Origin: an uncultured bacterium | Lineage (GTDB): Bacteria > Bacteroidota > Rhodothermia > Rhodothermales > Rubricoccaceae | Reading direction: 5' to 3' | Length of the DNA stretch: 64,000 nucleotides | Assembly (NCBI GenBank): GCA_947493945.1 | Contig: CANLSR010000007.1 | Span: 1 to 64,000 of the forward strand | Shown: in pieces, positions 33,237 through 43,588 of the stretch | Position numbering within the stretch: position 1 is the first letter of the stretch | How the letters are laid out: each line of letters opens with the position of its first letter | The notes under the pieces: model-generated | What the model was told of the DNA's origin: nothing | The model's database searches: none | The model's input: only the letters and a program-made list of their open reading frames with translations | Translations under genes and position numbers: made by a program

Positions 33237-34469
33237 TCAAGTCACGGGCCCGCCTTCGTCGACGCCCGCCAGCGCGAGGTGCTCGCCCGAGTCCAGCGCC
33301 TGGCCGATCGCGTCGAACAGCCGGTCGACCTGGCCGGTGGTGTTCCAGACCCAGGGCGCCAGCCGCACCACCTCGCCGCGCCGCGCGTCGACGTAGAGGT
33401 CCTGGGTCTTGAGCCAGCGCACCATCGCGTCGGCGCGGTCCACCTCCAGCACGATCATGGCGCCGCGGCGGGCGTCGTCGCGGGGCGATCGGACGGCGAG
33501 GCCGAGCGCGTCGGCGCGGCCGAGCGCGTGGGCGCCCTTGGCCAGCGTGTCGGCGCGGACGGCCGGGATGCCGGCCTCCAGGAGCACCCGCAGCCCCTCG
33601 ACGGCGTGGTACATCGAGGCCACGGCCGTCGTGCCGGCCAGGAACCGGCGCCGCACGTCGGGGTGGTCTTGAGGAACAGGCCGGAACCCGAACGGGTCGG
33701 CGTCGGCGAACCAGCCCGCGAGCCGGGGGCGGAGGTCGAGGCCGGGGCGCACCCACAGGTAGGTGTTGCCGCTGGAGCCGGAGGCCTCTTTGAGCAGGCC
33801 GCCGAAGTAGACGTCGGCGCCGATGGCCCCCGCATCGACCACGACCGAGGCCGTGGCGTGGTAGCCGTCGACAGCGAACCGGGCGCCGTGCTGGCGGGCC
33901 GCGTCGCCGATGGCGCGCAGGGCGTCGTCGGTGATCACCTCGCCGGTGGAGAAGCCGACGTGGGAGACGATGACCCAGGCCGTTTGGTCGGTGATGGCGT
34001 CGCAGACGGCGTCCACGTCCACGGACCCGCCCGGCCCGGCGGCGACCTCGACCGGCCGGAGGTCGCGCAGGCCGGCCCAGCGCTGGACCGAGTGGCGGAC
34101 CGACGGGAACTCGCCCTCCGTCACCACGACCTCCGTCCGGTTGCCCGCGAACGGCTCGTCACACGACAGCAGCGCCTGGACCGTCCAGTGGACGTTGGGC
34201 TGCAAGATGCACGTGCCGGGCGCGGCCGCCAGCAGCGGGGCCACCCAGCGGTCGGCCAGGCTCTCGGGCAGCGCCCACCAGCCCGTGTCGTGGCCGAGGT
34301 CCCAGCGGTCGGGCACGCGGTTCCAGGCGTCGACGCCGCGCTCGGCCCAGTCCTCGCAGAAGCCAGCCATCAGCGCCGGGACGGTGCTCGGCATCAGCCC
34401 GTGCGTGAACGCGCGCAGCTCGGCGGCGGGGGCGGGGGGGACGACGAAGCGGTCCGAGAGGTCGAGCAC
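33237..34469 (-). CDS. Class V aminotransferase-fold PLP enzyme, kynureninase-like
   Basis: Encodes 410 residues of the fold-type I PLP family. It has the phosphate- and PLP-binding context seen in kynureninase and its relatives: VIVSHVGFSTGEVI, then FAVDGYHAT (PLP-ring Asp), then the active-site Lys in GGLLKEASGSSGNTYLWV and GTTAVASMYHAVEGL. Kynureninase cleaves kynurenine to anthranilate, but no other kynurenine-pathway gene is near, so the exact substrate is open. It starts with GTG 150 bp downstream of moxR. Confidence 0.75.
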   Translation of the reverse strand: MLDLSDRFVVPPAPAAELRAFTHGLMPSTVPALMAGFCEDWAERGVDAWNRVPDRWDLGHDTGWWALPESLADRWVAPLLAAAPGTCILQPNVHWTVQALLSCDEPFAGNRTEVVVTEGEFPSVRHSVQRWAGLRDLRPVEVAAGPGGSVDVDAVCDAITDQTAWVIVSHVGFSTGEVITDDALRAIGDAARQHGARFAVDGYHATASVVVDAGAIGADVYFGGLLKEASGSSGNTYLWVRPGLDLRPRLAGWFADADPFGFRPVPQDHPDVRRRFLAGTTAVASMYHAVEGLRVLLEAGIPAVRADTLAKGAHALGRADALGLAVRSPRDDARRGAMIVLEVDRADAMVRWLKTQDLYVDARRGEVVRLAPWVWNTTGQVDRLFDAIGQALDSGEHLALAGVDEGGPVT

Positions 34470-34619
34470 GGGAGGAGGGGAGAGGGGGGCGGAGCAGAAG
34501 GTGACGGAAAAGTCGATGGTCTAGGCGCTGTGGAGTGTGGTAGGGGGCGCTCGGCCCGTCCGGCTGGCGGCGCGCGCCGGCGGGGCGCGGCCGGGCCGGT
34601 GGCCGAGTGCCTTGCTCTC

Positions 34620-35609
<990 letters not shown>

Positions 35610-35697
35610 CGGGCGCGAGAGCGGGGGGCGGAGTCTACGGAGGACCGCAGGGGCCGCCCCCCGGATCCCCGCTGCCGGCGGTTTCCGCCGGCCGGCC

Positions 35698-37065
35698 TCA
35701 GCCGCCAGCGGCCGGCTGGGCGCCCAGCGGCCGGTACTCCGGGGCCCGGATGTCGACGTAGACGGACCGCCTGAGGTCGCCGACCCACTCGCCCAGCACC
35801 TCGTTCTGCTTTTCCTGGAGCGCGTACTGGCTCAGGAGCGAGTAGTCGTCCTCCAGGGCGAGCGTGTGCTCGGGCGTCCGCTTCTGGAGGAGCACGAAGT
35901 GGACGGCGGGCGTGCCGTCGAGGAGGTCGACGGGGCCGGGCATCGAGACCTCGCCCACCTCCAGCGTGTCGAGCGTGGTCTTCCAGCTGGCCCCGAGCCC
36001 CTCGGCCACCAGGTCGCGCCGGCCCGTCGACGGGTCGGAGACGAAGCCGCCGCGCTGGGCGCTGGCGGGGTCCTGGGAGTGGCGCCGCGCGATGGCCTCG
36101 AACGGCACGTTGTGCGTCACCACCGAGTCGCGCAGCGTGCGCAGAAAGCTCTGGGCCGCCTGGCGCTCGGTGTCGCCGGGCTCGACCACCAGCAGGATGT
36201 GGTTGAACGAGATCTGCTCGCCCTCGCGCTCGTTGACGCGCATCACGTGGTAGCCGAAGGCCGTCTCGAAGACGGGCGAGATGGCGCCGATCTGGGCCGC
36301 CGCGGCCGCCGCCCGGAACCGAGACTCAAGGTCGCTCAGGCGCAGCGTCGTGTACAACCCGCCGTTCTTGGCGCCGTCGCTGCGCGTGTTGCCGGGGTCG
36401 TCGGAGTAGCGGTTCGCCAGCTCCTCGATCGTCGCCTGGCCCGCGACGACGGAGTCGCGCAGCGCCTCGGCGAACGAGCGCACGGCCTGCTTGCCGCTCT
36501 CGTCCGGGGCCGGCAGTCGGACCACGTGGGCCACGCGCACCAGCTCGGGGATCAGCGGCCGCTCGGCGGCGGGGATCCGCTGGAACCACTCCCGCACCTC
36601 GCCCGGCGTGATCGAGACGTCGTAGAGGCGCCGCCCGCGGTACTGCTGGAGCAGGACCTCGTCGCGCACGTCGTCGCGGAACGAGGCCTTGATCTCGTCG
36701 ATGGACCGGCCGTAGGCCGCCGCAAGGGCCGCCTCGCCGCCGGCCTGGGCCGCCAGGCCGGCCACCTGGCGCTCGACCTGCTGCGTCACCACGTCCTCGG
36801 TCACGGACAGCGTCGTGTCCTGGCGGGCTTTGGCGATCACGACCCGCTGGTCCACCAGCCGGTCGAGCGCGCGGCTCCACAGGTCCGGCGGGGCGGGGCG
36901 GCCCGGCTGGGTCGACTGCTGGACGAGCGCGTTGACCTCGGAGTAGAGCACCACCTGCTCGCCGACGACGGCAGCGATCCCGTCGAGGCGGGCGCCGGGC
37001 GCGACGGGCTGGGCGGAGACGCCGGCGGCGGCGAGGAACACGAGAGCGATCAGGAACGAGCGCAT
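35698..37065 (-). CDS. surA: SurA-like periplasmic peptidyl-prolyl isomerase
   Basis: Encodes 455 residues with a signal peptide (MRSFLIALVFLAAAGVSAQ). It has a SurA N-terminal chaperone region (IAAVVGEQVVLYSEVNALV) then two parvulin-type domains, one with ELVRVAHVVRLP and NRYSDDPGNTRSDGAKNGGL, the other with ISFNHILLVVEP and RHSQDPASAQRGGFV. SurA helps outer-membrane protein assembly by prolyl isomerisation and chaperoning. The upstream gene encodes a second, longer foldase, so the pair probably acts together on OMPs. Confidence 0.9.
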   Translation of the reverse strand: MRSFLIALVFLAAAGVSAQPVAPGARLDGIAAVVGEQVVLYSEVNALVQQSTQPGRPAPPDLWSRALDRLVDQRVVIAKARQDTTLSVTEDVVTQQVERQVAGLAAQAGGEAALAAAYGRSIDEIKASFRDDVRDEVLLQQYRGRRLYDVSITPGEVREWFQRIPAAERPLIPELVRVAHVVRLPAPDESGKQAVRSFAEALRDSVVAGQATIEELANRYSDDPGNTRSDGAKNGGLYTTLRLSDLESRFRAAAAAAQIGAISPVFETAFGYHVMRVNEREGEQISFNHILLVVEPGDTERQAAQSFLRTLRDSVVTHNVPFEAIARRHSQDPASAQRGGFVSDPSTGRRDLVAEGLGASWKTTLDTLEVGEVSMPGPVDLLDGTPAVHFVLLQKRTPEHTLALEDDYSLLSQYALQEKQNEVLGEWVGDLRRSVYVDIRAPEYRPLGAQPAAGG

Positions 37066-37227
37066 AGAGAAATCAGCGGTGGGCGGGGAGCGGGAAACGG
37101 GCGCGGATGGAAAGACGTGCCCAGGGCAGATGGAGCGTCGCCGAGCGGCCGGGCGCCCCGCCAGCTCGGCGTGGGCTCGTCTCGACGGCGCCGCCGTGCC
37201 GGCCGGTGCCCGTGGAGCGGCCGGGCG

Positions 37228-39222
37228 TCATCGGCCGGGTGTGGGGGCCGCCGACGACTGGGGCGTCACGCGCTCGGGGTAGAGGCGGGCGTCGTAGCGG
37301 GCGCGGAGGCGGGCCTCCCAGGCGTCCTCGACCTGGTCCTGGTGGACCGAGATCAGCTCGGCGCGGGCCTCCTCGAACGTTTTGTCGCGGGGCGGCTCGA
37401 CGGCGTCGAGCACGTAGAGCACGCGCTGGCCGCGCTCGGCCACGACGCCCGTCCGGCCGCCGACCTCTAGATCGAGCACGCGGTCGAGCGCAGTCTGGGT
37501 CGAGTCCGCGACGTAGAGCGTGTCCATGCGCACCTCGCCGGCGCGGCCCGCCAGCGACTGGCGGGCGGTGCGGCCGGCGTCGAGGTCGGCGCCGACGGCC
37601 AAGAGCAGCGAGTCGGTCGGGGCGCGGAAGGCGAGCACGCGGCGGCGCTCGGGCCAGCGGTACGCGCCGGCGCGCGCGTCGTAGGCGGCCCGCAGGCCGG
37701 CCACGTCGTCCTTGGCCGGCGTCCAGACGCTGTCCTCGGCGATGCGGAAGAGGAGCACGCCGTCGGCGTAGCTCTGGAAGACGCGCGCGAACTCCGGGTC
37801 GCGGTCCTCCAGGCGCGCCAGCGCCAGCTCCACACCCTGCTCGTCGACGAACGCGCGCGCGGCCTCGATCATCTCGCCGGTCGGGTGCGGCCCGAACCGC
37901 ATCCGCTGGAACACCGGGACCAGGTCCGAGAGCGTGTACGAGGAGTCGGCGAGCGTGGCGAACGTGCGGTCGGAGTCGTCGCCGAAGCCCTGGCTCAGGA
38001 TCTGCTGCCGGGCCTGGCCCTCGCCGTACTGCGTCACCGCCTGGCGGACCAGCGCCTGATCGTAGGTGCCGCCGACCTCGCGGAACACCTCGCGGCCGAT
38101 GGCCTGGCGGCGGAGCGCCGTGCGCGGCAACCGCAGCGCCTGCTGGCGGAGCGCCGGCGCGGCGGCCTCGAAGTCGGGCCGCTCCGAGACCGACGTCAGC
38201 TGGATCAGGTGGACGCCGAACCGGGACTCGACCGGCCCCGACAGGTCGCCGACCGCGCTGAGGCCGAACGCGGCCTCCTCGAACGGCGGCACCATCCGCC
38301 CGCGCCCGAACGTGCCCAGGTCGCCGCCCCGGGCGCCCGAGCCGGGGTCGTCGGAGTACTCCCGGGCCAGGCCCGCAAAGTCCTCGCCGGCCAGCACGCG
38401 CGCCCTCAGCCCCTCGACCACGGCGCGCGCCGAGTCGGGCGAGACGGTGTCCGAGGTGCCGATCAGGATGTGGCGGGCGCCGATCTCGCCGCGCGCCGGC
38501 CGCCGGTCGGTGACCTTGAGCAGGTGGACCCCGAACCGCGTGCGCACCGGCCCCGCCAGCCCGCCGACGGGCGTGGCGTAGGCGGCGTCCTCGAACGGGA
38601 GGATGGTCCGGCCGCCGGTGAGGTAGCCCAGCGCGCCCTGGTTCTGGGCCGCCGACGGGTCCTCGGAATAGCGCGCCGCGGCCTGGCCAAACTCGATCAG
38701 GCCGGCCTCGACGGAGTCGCGCAGCGCCGTGGCGCGCGCGAACACGGCGGCGGTGTCGGTCTCGGCGGGGCTGAGCAGGAACAGGACGTGCGACGTCTCG
38801 ACCTCCTCGGCCTGCTTGTCATAGAGGTCGCGCACGATGTCGTCGAGCACCTCGCGGTCGGTGAAGTACGGCCCGGCCAGCTGGTCGCGGTAGTCGGCCA
38901 CCTCGGCGACGTAGGCCGAGTCCTGGTCGTAGCCGGCCTGTCGGGCGGCGAGCACCTTGAGGCGGAAGTCGACGTAGCGGTCCAGGAAGTCCAGCCGGCG
39001 CTCCAGCGGCGACGCCGTCGAGTCGGCCGGGACGCCGTCGGCGGCGGCGTAGGCCGCGTCGAAGGCCGCCAGCGTCAGCGTGTCGGCGGACCATGAGGCC
39101 ACGACGGGCGTGCCGTCGGCGCCGAGCGCGGGCGGCTCGGGGCGGGCGCTGCCGCACCCGGCCAGGAGGCACCCGGCCAGAAGGGCGGCGGCGGCGAGGG
39201 GTGTGGGGCGGGGCATGGGCAT
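37228..39222 (-). CDS. Lipoprotein with tandem parvulin domains (peptidyl-prolyl isomerase)
   Basis: The 664 residues open with a lipoprotein signal ([15 protein letters not shown]). Two parvulin domains are visible: [16 protein letters not shown] with [19 protein letters not shown], and [15 protein letters not shown] with [22 protein letters not shown]. The C-terminal third is SurA-N-like helix and a periplasmic tail without recognised domain. PrsA/PpiD-like foldases of this size help outer-membrane or secreted protein folding. It is upstream of surA (162 bp gap), and a -7 element (39260-39267) precedes it. Confidence 0.87.
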   Translation of the reverse strand: MPMPRPTPLAAAALLAGCLLAGCGSARPEPPALGADGTPVVASWSADTLTLAAFDAAYAAADGVPADSTASPLERRLDFLDRYVDFRLKVLAARQAGYDQDSAYVAEVADYRDQLAGPYFTDREVLDDIVRDLYDKQAEEVETSHVLFLLSPAETDTAAVFARATALRDSVEAGLIEFGQAAARYSEDPSAAQNQGALGYLTGGRTILPFEDAAYATPVGGLAGPVRTRFGVHLLKVTDRRPARGEIGARHILIGTSDTVSPDSARAVVEGLRARVLAGEDFAGLAREYSDDPGSGARGGDLGTFGRGRMVPPFEEAAFGLSAVGDLSGPVESRFGVHLIQLTSVSERPDFEAAAPALRQQALRLPRTALRRQAIGREVFREVGGTYDQALVRQAVTQYGEGQARQQILSQGFGDDSDRTFATLADSSYTLSDLVPVFQRMRFGPHPTGEMIEAARAFVDEQGVELALARLEDRDPEFARVFQSYADGVLLFRIAEDSVWTPAKDDVAGLRAAYDARAGAYRWPERRRVLAFRAPTDSLLLAVGADLDAGRTARQSLAGRAGEVRMDTLYVADSTQTALDRVLDLEVGGRTGVVAERGQRVLYVLDAVEPPRDKTFEEARAELISVHQDQVEDAWEARLRARYDARLYPERVTPQSSAAPTPGR

Positions 39223-39259
39223 CGAAGGAGGGGCGTCGGCGAGGCCGGCACGGGCGCGA

Positions 39260-39267
39260 GGAAGCTA
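39260..39267 (-). promoter_or_regulatory. -7 promoter element of the parvulin lipoprotein
   Basis: The minus strand reads TAGCTTCC, 37 bp before the start at 39222, identical to the element before lptC. Confidence 0.5.
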
Positions 39268-39327
39268 ACCTGGGCGGTTCCCGGACCCGTCCAAGCGCGG
39301 GCGAAATCCAGGGCGATACGCGCCGTC

Positions 39328-39355
39328 CCGCTGGCGGAGGCCGTCCGCCAGCGGG
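39328..39355. repeat. GCTGGCGG-type palindrome between divergent genes
   Basis: CCCGCTGGCGGA (39328-39339) and TCCGCCAGCGGG (39344-39355) form a perfect 12-bp inverted repeat around GGCG? the 4-bp loop, between divergent promoters. A terminator role is therefore unlikely for this copy. Confidence 0.8.
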
Positions 39356-39449
39356 GCGCCGTGACCGCCGGCCGCTAGAAAAGTGCGACCGCCGAGCAAC
39401 GAACCGTTGGGACGCGTGTCTCTCTCTCACGAGCCCCGTCCCCGTCGCC

Positions 39450-40055
39450 ATGCCGCCTGACGATCCCGCCCTGATCGACGCCTTCCGCAACGGGGACGAG
39501 TACGCGTTCGTGGCGCTCTACGACCGCTACAAGGGGGCCGTCTACGGCTACTGCGCCAAGATGCTGCTGGACCGGACGGCGGCCGAGGACCTGCTCCAGG
39601 AGACGTTCGCGCGCGCCTACGAGCACCGCGACCGGCTGTTGAACACGACCTCGTTCAAGGCGTGGCTCTTTACCATCGCGCGCAACCAGTGCCTCAACGC
39701 GCTCCGCAAGCGGGGCCGCGAGGTGCCGTTCGCGCCCCACGCGCCCGAGCCGCCGTCGCCCGGCGCGACGCCGTTTGGCAACCTGCTCAAGAGCGAGCAG
39801 GCCGACCTCGTGAGCCGCACGCTGGAGATGCTCTCGCCGTCCTACCGCGAGGTCGTGGTGCTGCGCGAGTACCAGAACCTGAGCTACGACGAGATCGCGG
39901 CCGTGACCAAGACGACCGTGTCGTCGGTCAAGAGCCGGCTGTTCAAGGCGCGCCGCCAGATCGGCCAGATCCTGCGCCCGCGGCTCCACCCCGACCCGCC
40001 CCCGCCCGCCCGGGAGCCGCGGCCCGCCGTGACCGCCTCGACCCCGACCTCATGA
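39450..40055 (+). CDS. ECF sigma factor
   Basis: Encodes 201 residues of sigma-70 region 2 (AFVALYDRYKGAVYGYC, AAEDLLQETFARAYEHRDRL, TSFKAWLFTIARNQCLNALRK) and region 4 (LEMLSPSYREVVVLREYQNLSYDEIAAV then SSVKSRLFKARRQI). Regions 1.1 and 3 are absent, as in ECF factors, which respond to envelope or oxidative signals. The next gene, overlapping by 4 bp (ATGA), encodes a zinc-type anti-sigma factor, so regulation is by sequestration at the membrane. No clear -7 housekeeping element is seen, consistent with autoregulation. Confidence 0.92.
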   Translation: MPPDDPALIDAFRNGDEYAFVALYDRYKGAVYGYCAKMLLDRTAAEDLLQETFARAYEHRDRLLNTTSFKAWLFTIARNQCLNALRKRGREVPFAPHAPEPPSPGATPFGNLLKSEQADLVSRTLEMLSPSYREVVVLREYQNLSYDEIAAVTKTTVSSVKSRLFKARRQIGQILRPRLHPDPPPPAREPRPAVTASTPTS

Positions 40056-40549
40056 CCGACGCCTTCTGCACCGACGAGGCCGCCGAGATGCGCCTCAACG
40101 AGTACGTCGACGGCGAGCTCGACCACGGCGCCGAGCCCGAGCTGTTCGCCCACCTCGCCGCCTGCGCCGACTGCCGCGCCCAGTTCGACGCCCTGCTGGC
40201 GTTCCGGCTGGCCGCGCGCCAGGAGCCGCTGGCCGTGCCGGCCTCGGCCGACGCCGCCCTCTTCGCCCGCCTCGACGACCTGCGCCGGGCGGGGCGCCGG
40301 GCGCCCGACCGCCGCGCCGAGCGCGGGCCGCTGGGCGGGGCGCTGCGCCGCCGGGTGTCGGTGGGCGCCATGCTGGCCGTCGCCGGGCTGGCGGTCGTGA
40401 TCGGGACCGTGCTCGCGCCCCGGCCGGCCGCGACCGAGGCCCCGCGCGACCGCGTGGTCGAGACCGTGCTGCCAGACGGGATGCTCTACGTGATCGACCC
40501 CGGCGTGACCATCGAGGCCCCGCGCGCGGAGCGGGCTGCGGGCCGGTGA
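40052..40549 (+). CDS. Zinc-type membrane anti-sigma factor (ZAS)
   Basis: Encodes 165 residues. The N-terminal cytoplasmic part has the ZAS motif H-x3-C-x2-C (AHLAACADC) preceded by LNEYVDGELD, a typical anti-sigma helix. A single transmembrane helix follows (GAMLAVAGLAVVIGTVL), with a short periplasmic C-terminus (PDGMLYVIDPGVTIEAP). It would hold the ECF factor encoded just upstream until a signal disturbs the zinc site or degrades the protein. Start overlaps the sigma stop (ATGA), so the two are translationally coupled. Confidence 0.87.
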   Translation: MTDAFCTDEAAEMRLNEYVDGELDHGAEPELFAHLAACADCRAQFDALLAFRLAARQEPLAVPASADAALFARLDDLRRAGRRAPDRRAERGPLGGALRRRVSVGAMLAVAGLAVVIGTVLAPRPAATEAPRDRVVETVLPDGMLYVIDPGVTIEAPRAERAAGR

Positions 40550-40699
40550 TCCGCCAGCGGACGGACCCCGGCGTGTGACGCGGGGCGCGCGGGCCTCCGG
40601 GCGAGAGGCCGCGCCGCGGCCGGACCTGGCGGGAGGGCCCCGGAGCTGCGCCCGGCCGGTCGCCCAGTTTCCTCACAGCCGCGCCGCCGCCGGGCGAGC

Positions 40700-40707
40700 T
40701 AGGTTCG
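40700..40707 (+). promoter_or_regulatory. -7 promoter element of gltX
   Basis: TAGGTTCG, 21 bp before ATG 40729. Confidence 0.5.
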
Positions 40708-40728
40708 GCGTCCGCCTCCGCCCGACCC

Positions 40729-42207
40729 ATGCCCGACGCCGTCCGCGTCCGTTTCGCGCCCTCGCCCACCGGCCTGCTCCACATCGGCGGGCTGCGCACG
40801 GCGCTCTACAACTACCTCCTCGCGCGCCAGACCGGCGGCGCGTTCGTGCTCCGCATCGAGGACACCGACCGCTCGCGCTACGTGCCCGAGGCCGAGCAGG
40901 ACATCCTGGCCGGCCTGGCCTGGGCCGGCCTGGCCCTAGACGAGGGGCCGACCCAGGGCGGAGACGCCGGCCCCTACCGCCAGTCCGAACGCCGCGACCT
41001 CTACGCCGACGCCGCCCGCCTCTTGGTCGAGGGCGGGCACGCCTACGTCGCCTTCGACACGGCCGACGAGATCGAGGCCATGAAGGCGCGCCGCCGGACC
41101 GACGCCAACCCGACGCCGGGCTACGACGCGTCCACGCGGGGCGAGATGGCCAACTCGCTCACGCTGCCCGCCGACGACGTCGCCGCCCGGCTGGCGGACG
41201 GCGCCGAGCACGTGGTCCGGCTCCGGGTGCCGGAGGACCAGACGATCACGTTCACCGACCGCGTGCGCGGCGAGGTCTCGTTCGACACCGCGACCGTGGA
41301 CGACCAGGTGCTGGTCAAGAGCGACGGGATGCCCACCTACCACCTCGCCAACGTCGTCGACGACCACGCGATGGGCATCACCGACGTGATCCGGGGCGAG
41401 GAGTGGCTCTCGTCGGTGCCCAAGCACCTGCTGATGTACCGCGCCCTGGGCTGGACGCCGCCGCGCCTGGCCCACCTGCCCCTGATCCTGTCGCCGACGG
41501 GCGGCAAGCTGTCCAAGCGCTCCGCCGACCGCCTGGGCATCCCCGTCTCCGTGGCGCAGTACCGCGAGGCCGGGTTCGAGCCCGAGGCCGTCGTCAACTT
41601 CCTGGCGCTGTTGGGCTGGAACCCCGGCACCGACCAGGAGCTGTTCACGCTGCCCGAGCTGGCGGAGGCGTTCGACGTGGAACGGATCGGGACGTCGGGC
41701 GCCCAGTTCTCGCTCGACAAGCTGGAGTGGTTCAACGGCCAGCACCTCCGCCGCCTGTCGTCTGAAGAGATCGCCGACCGCGCCCGCCAGTCCGTCGAGA
41801 CCGCCGTCGGGCCGGTGCCGGACGACGCCCTCGTCACGGCCGCCGAGCTGATGCATGAGCGGCTGACCAAGGCCTCGGACCTGGCCCAAGCGACCTACCT
41901 GTTCCAAGACCCGGAGGCGTACGACCCCGCCGGCGTCAAAAAGCGCTGGAAGGACGACAGCGCCGCGCTCGTCCGCGCCTACGCCGACCGCGTCGAGGCG
42001 CTGGAGACGTTCGACATCGAGACCACCGAGGCCGCCATGCGCGAGCTGGCGGAGGCCGAGGACGCCGGCTTTGGCCGGATCGTCCACCCCGTCCGGCTGG
42101 CGGTCACCGGCACGACGGTCGGCGCGGGCTTGTTCGAGACGCTGGTCGCCGTCGGCCAGGACGCGAGCGTCGCCCGGATGCGCCGCGCCGCCGACAGGTT
42201 GGGCTGA
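40729..42207 (+). CDS. gltX: Glutamyl-tRNA synthetase
   Basis: Charges tRNA-Glu with glutamate. The 492 residues show the class I signatures: RFAPSPTGLLHIGGLRTALYN (HIGH region) and the KMSKS-like GGKLSKRSADR, with IEDTDRSRY and the long anticodon-binding helical C-terminus. As a separate GlnRS is encoded 1.4 kb downstream (43589-45895), this enzyme may only need to charge tRNA-Glu rather than misacylate tRNA-Gln. The ClC gene follows within 3 bp. Confidence 0.95.
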   Translation: MPDAVRVRFAPSPTGLLHIGGLRTALYNYLLARQTGGAFVLRIEDTDRSRYVPEAEQDILAGLAWAGLALDEGPTQGGDAGPYRQSERRDLYADAARLLVEGGHAYVAFDTADEIEAMKARRRTDANPTPGYDASTRGEMANSLTLPADDVAARLADGAEHVVRLRVPEDQTITFTDRVRGEVSFDTATVDDQVLVKSDGMPTYHLANVVDDHAMGITDVIRGEEWLSSVPKHLLMYRALGWTPPRLAHLPLILSPTGGKLSKRSADRLGIPVSVAQYREAGFEPEAVVNFLALLGWNPGTDQELFTLPELAEAFDVERIGTSGAQFSLDKLEWFNGQHLRRLSSEEIADRARQSVETAVGPVPDDALVTAAELMHERLTKASDLAQATYLFQDPEAYDPAGVKKRWKDDSAALVRAYADRVEALETFDIETTEAAMRELAEAEDAGFGRIVHPVRLAVTGTTVGAGLFETLVAVGQDASVARMRRAADRLG

Positions 42208-42210
42208 CCT

Positions 42211-43515
42211 GTGGCCGGACGCGAGGCGAGGTCCCGCCGCTGGAGGCGCTTGCGGGGGGTCTCTTTCCGAACGCTGATCCTGCTGGCGGCGCTGGTCGGC
42301 GCCGTCGGGGGCGTGCTGGCTGCGGCCTACTACTACCTGTTGGAGGGCGCCCTCTACGTCGTCTGGGAGGTGGTCGCCGTGCGGGCGGGGCCGGTGTGGG
42401 TGGTCACGGGGCTGGGCGGCCTGCTGGTGGGGCTCTCGCTGCGCTACCTGGGCCGACCGGGCGAGATCGCGGCCGTCGTCAACAACATCCACCTCCACCG
42501 GGGGCGCATCGACATCCGCCAGACGCCGTCGATGGTCGTCGCGTCGCTGCTCTCGATCTCGTTCGGGGGAAGTGCGGGCCCCGAGGCGCCCCTGGTCCAG
42601 ATCATCGGGAGCCTCGGGAGCAGGCTGGGCGACGCGCTCCGCTTGTCGGGCCACCTTGTGCGAACGCTCACGTTCTGCGGGATGGCGGCGGCGCTGGGCG
42701 CCTTTTTCGGGGCGCCGCTCGGAGGGGCGCTGTTCGCGCTGGAGATCCCGCACCGACGGGGCCTGGAGTACTACGAGGCGCTGATCCCCTCGCTGGTGAC
42801 GGCGTTCCTGGGCTTCGAGGTGTTCCGCGCGTTGGTCCCCTCGCACGGGCCGCTGTTCCAGTTTCCGGAGGTGGCCCAGACGTCGCTCTCCGCGGTGCTG
42901 CTCGCGACGGGGCTCGGGGCGCTGGGGGCCGGGGTCGGCGTGGCGTTTATCGGTTTGTTTCGCGCGATGGGCGCCGTGCTGGAGCGCTTCGAGCGGTGGC
43001 CGGTGCTGCTCGCGACCGCGGGCGGGCTGTCGCTGGGGCTGCTCGCCAGCGCCTTTCCCCAGGACGTACGGGCCCTGCTGCTGTTCTGGGGCGAGTACCA
43101 GACGCGCGACCTGCTGCTGGCGGCCTCTGAGACCGGTGGCCCGGCGGTCTCGGCGCTGCTGCTGGTGGCGGCGGGCAAAGCCGTCGCCATCGGATTGACG
43201 CTGCACTCCGGCTTTCGGGGCGGGTTCATCTTCCCGCTCTTTCTGGTCGGGGCCGCCCTTGGAGTCGCACTGTGGCAGGTGAGCGGCGGCGCGGTGTCTC
43301 TGCCGGTGGCGGCGCTGTGCCTTATGGCGGCGCTCAACGTGGCCGTCACGCGCACCCCGATCAGCACCACCGTCATCCTCACGACGCTGTCGGGCACGTC
43401 GATGGTGCCCGTGATCGGGGCGGCGAGCCTAGTCAGCTTCCTGCTCACGACGCCCGTGTCGCTGATCCACACCCAGCGCCCGCGCCGGCCGATGACGGCG
43501 GCCGAGCTGGGGTAG
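42211..43515 (+). CDS. ClC-family chloride channel or exchanger
   Basis: Encodes 434 residues with about 10-12 membrane helices. The chloride-site motifs are recognisable: GGSAGPEAPLVQIIG (with the gating Glu), GAFFGAPLGGALFALEIP, GFRGGFIFPLFLVGAALG and the final NVAVTRTPISTTVI. It lacks CBS domains. Whether it is a channel or an H+/Cl- antiporter is not decided by what is visible. It starts with GTG 3 bp after gltX, so it is probably on the same transcript. Confidence 0.88.
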   Translation: MAGREARSRRWRRLRGVSFRTLILLAALVGAVGGVLAAAYYYLLEGALYVVWEVVAVRAGPVWVVTGLGGLLVGLSLRYLGRPGEIAAVVNNIHLHRGRIDIRQTPSMVVASLLSISFGGSAGPEAPLVQIIGSLGSRLGDALRLSGHLVRTLTFCGMAAALGAFFGAPLGGALFALEIPHRRGLEYYEALIPSLVTAFLGFEVFRALVPSHGPLFQFPEVAQTSLSAVLLATGLGALGAGVGVAFIGLFRAMGAVLERFERWPVLLATAGGLSLGLLASAFPQDVRALLLFWGEYQTRDLLLAASETGGPAVSALLLVAAGKAVAIGLTLHSGFRGGFIFPLFLVGAALGVALWQVSGGAVSLPVAALCLMAALNVAVTRTPISTTVILTTLSGTSMVPVIGAASLVSFLLTTPVSLIHTQRPRRPMTAAELG

Positions 43516-43588
43516 CCGCTGGCGACGCGCACCGCCCGCACGGGGGCGTGCAGCGGGGCCGGGGCTGGCCGTCCCCCCGACCGCTCGG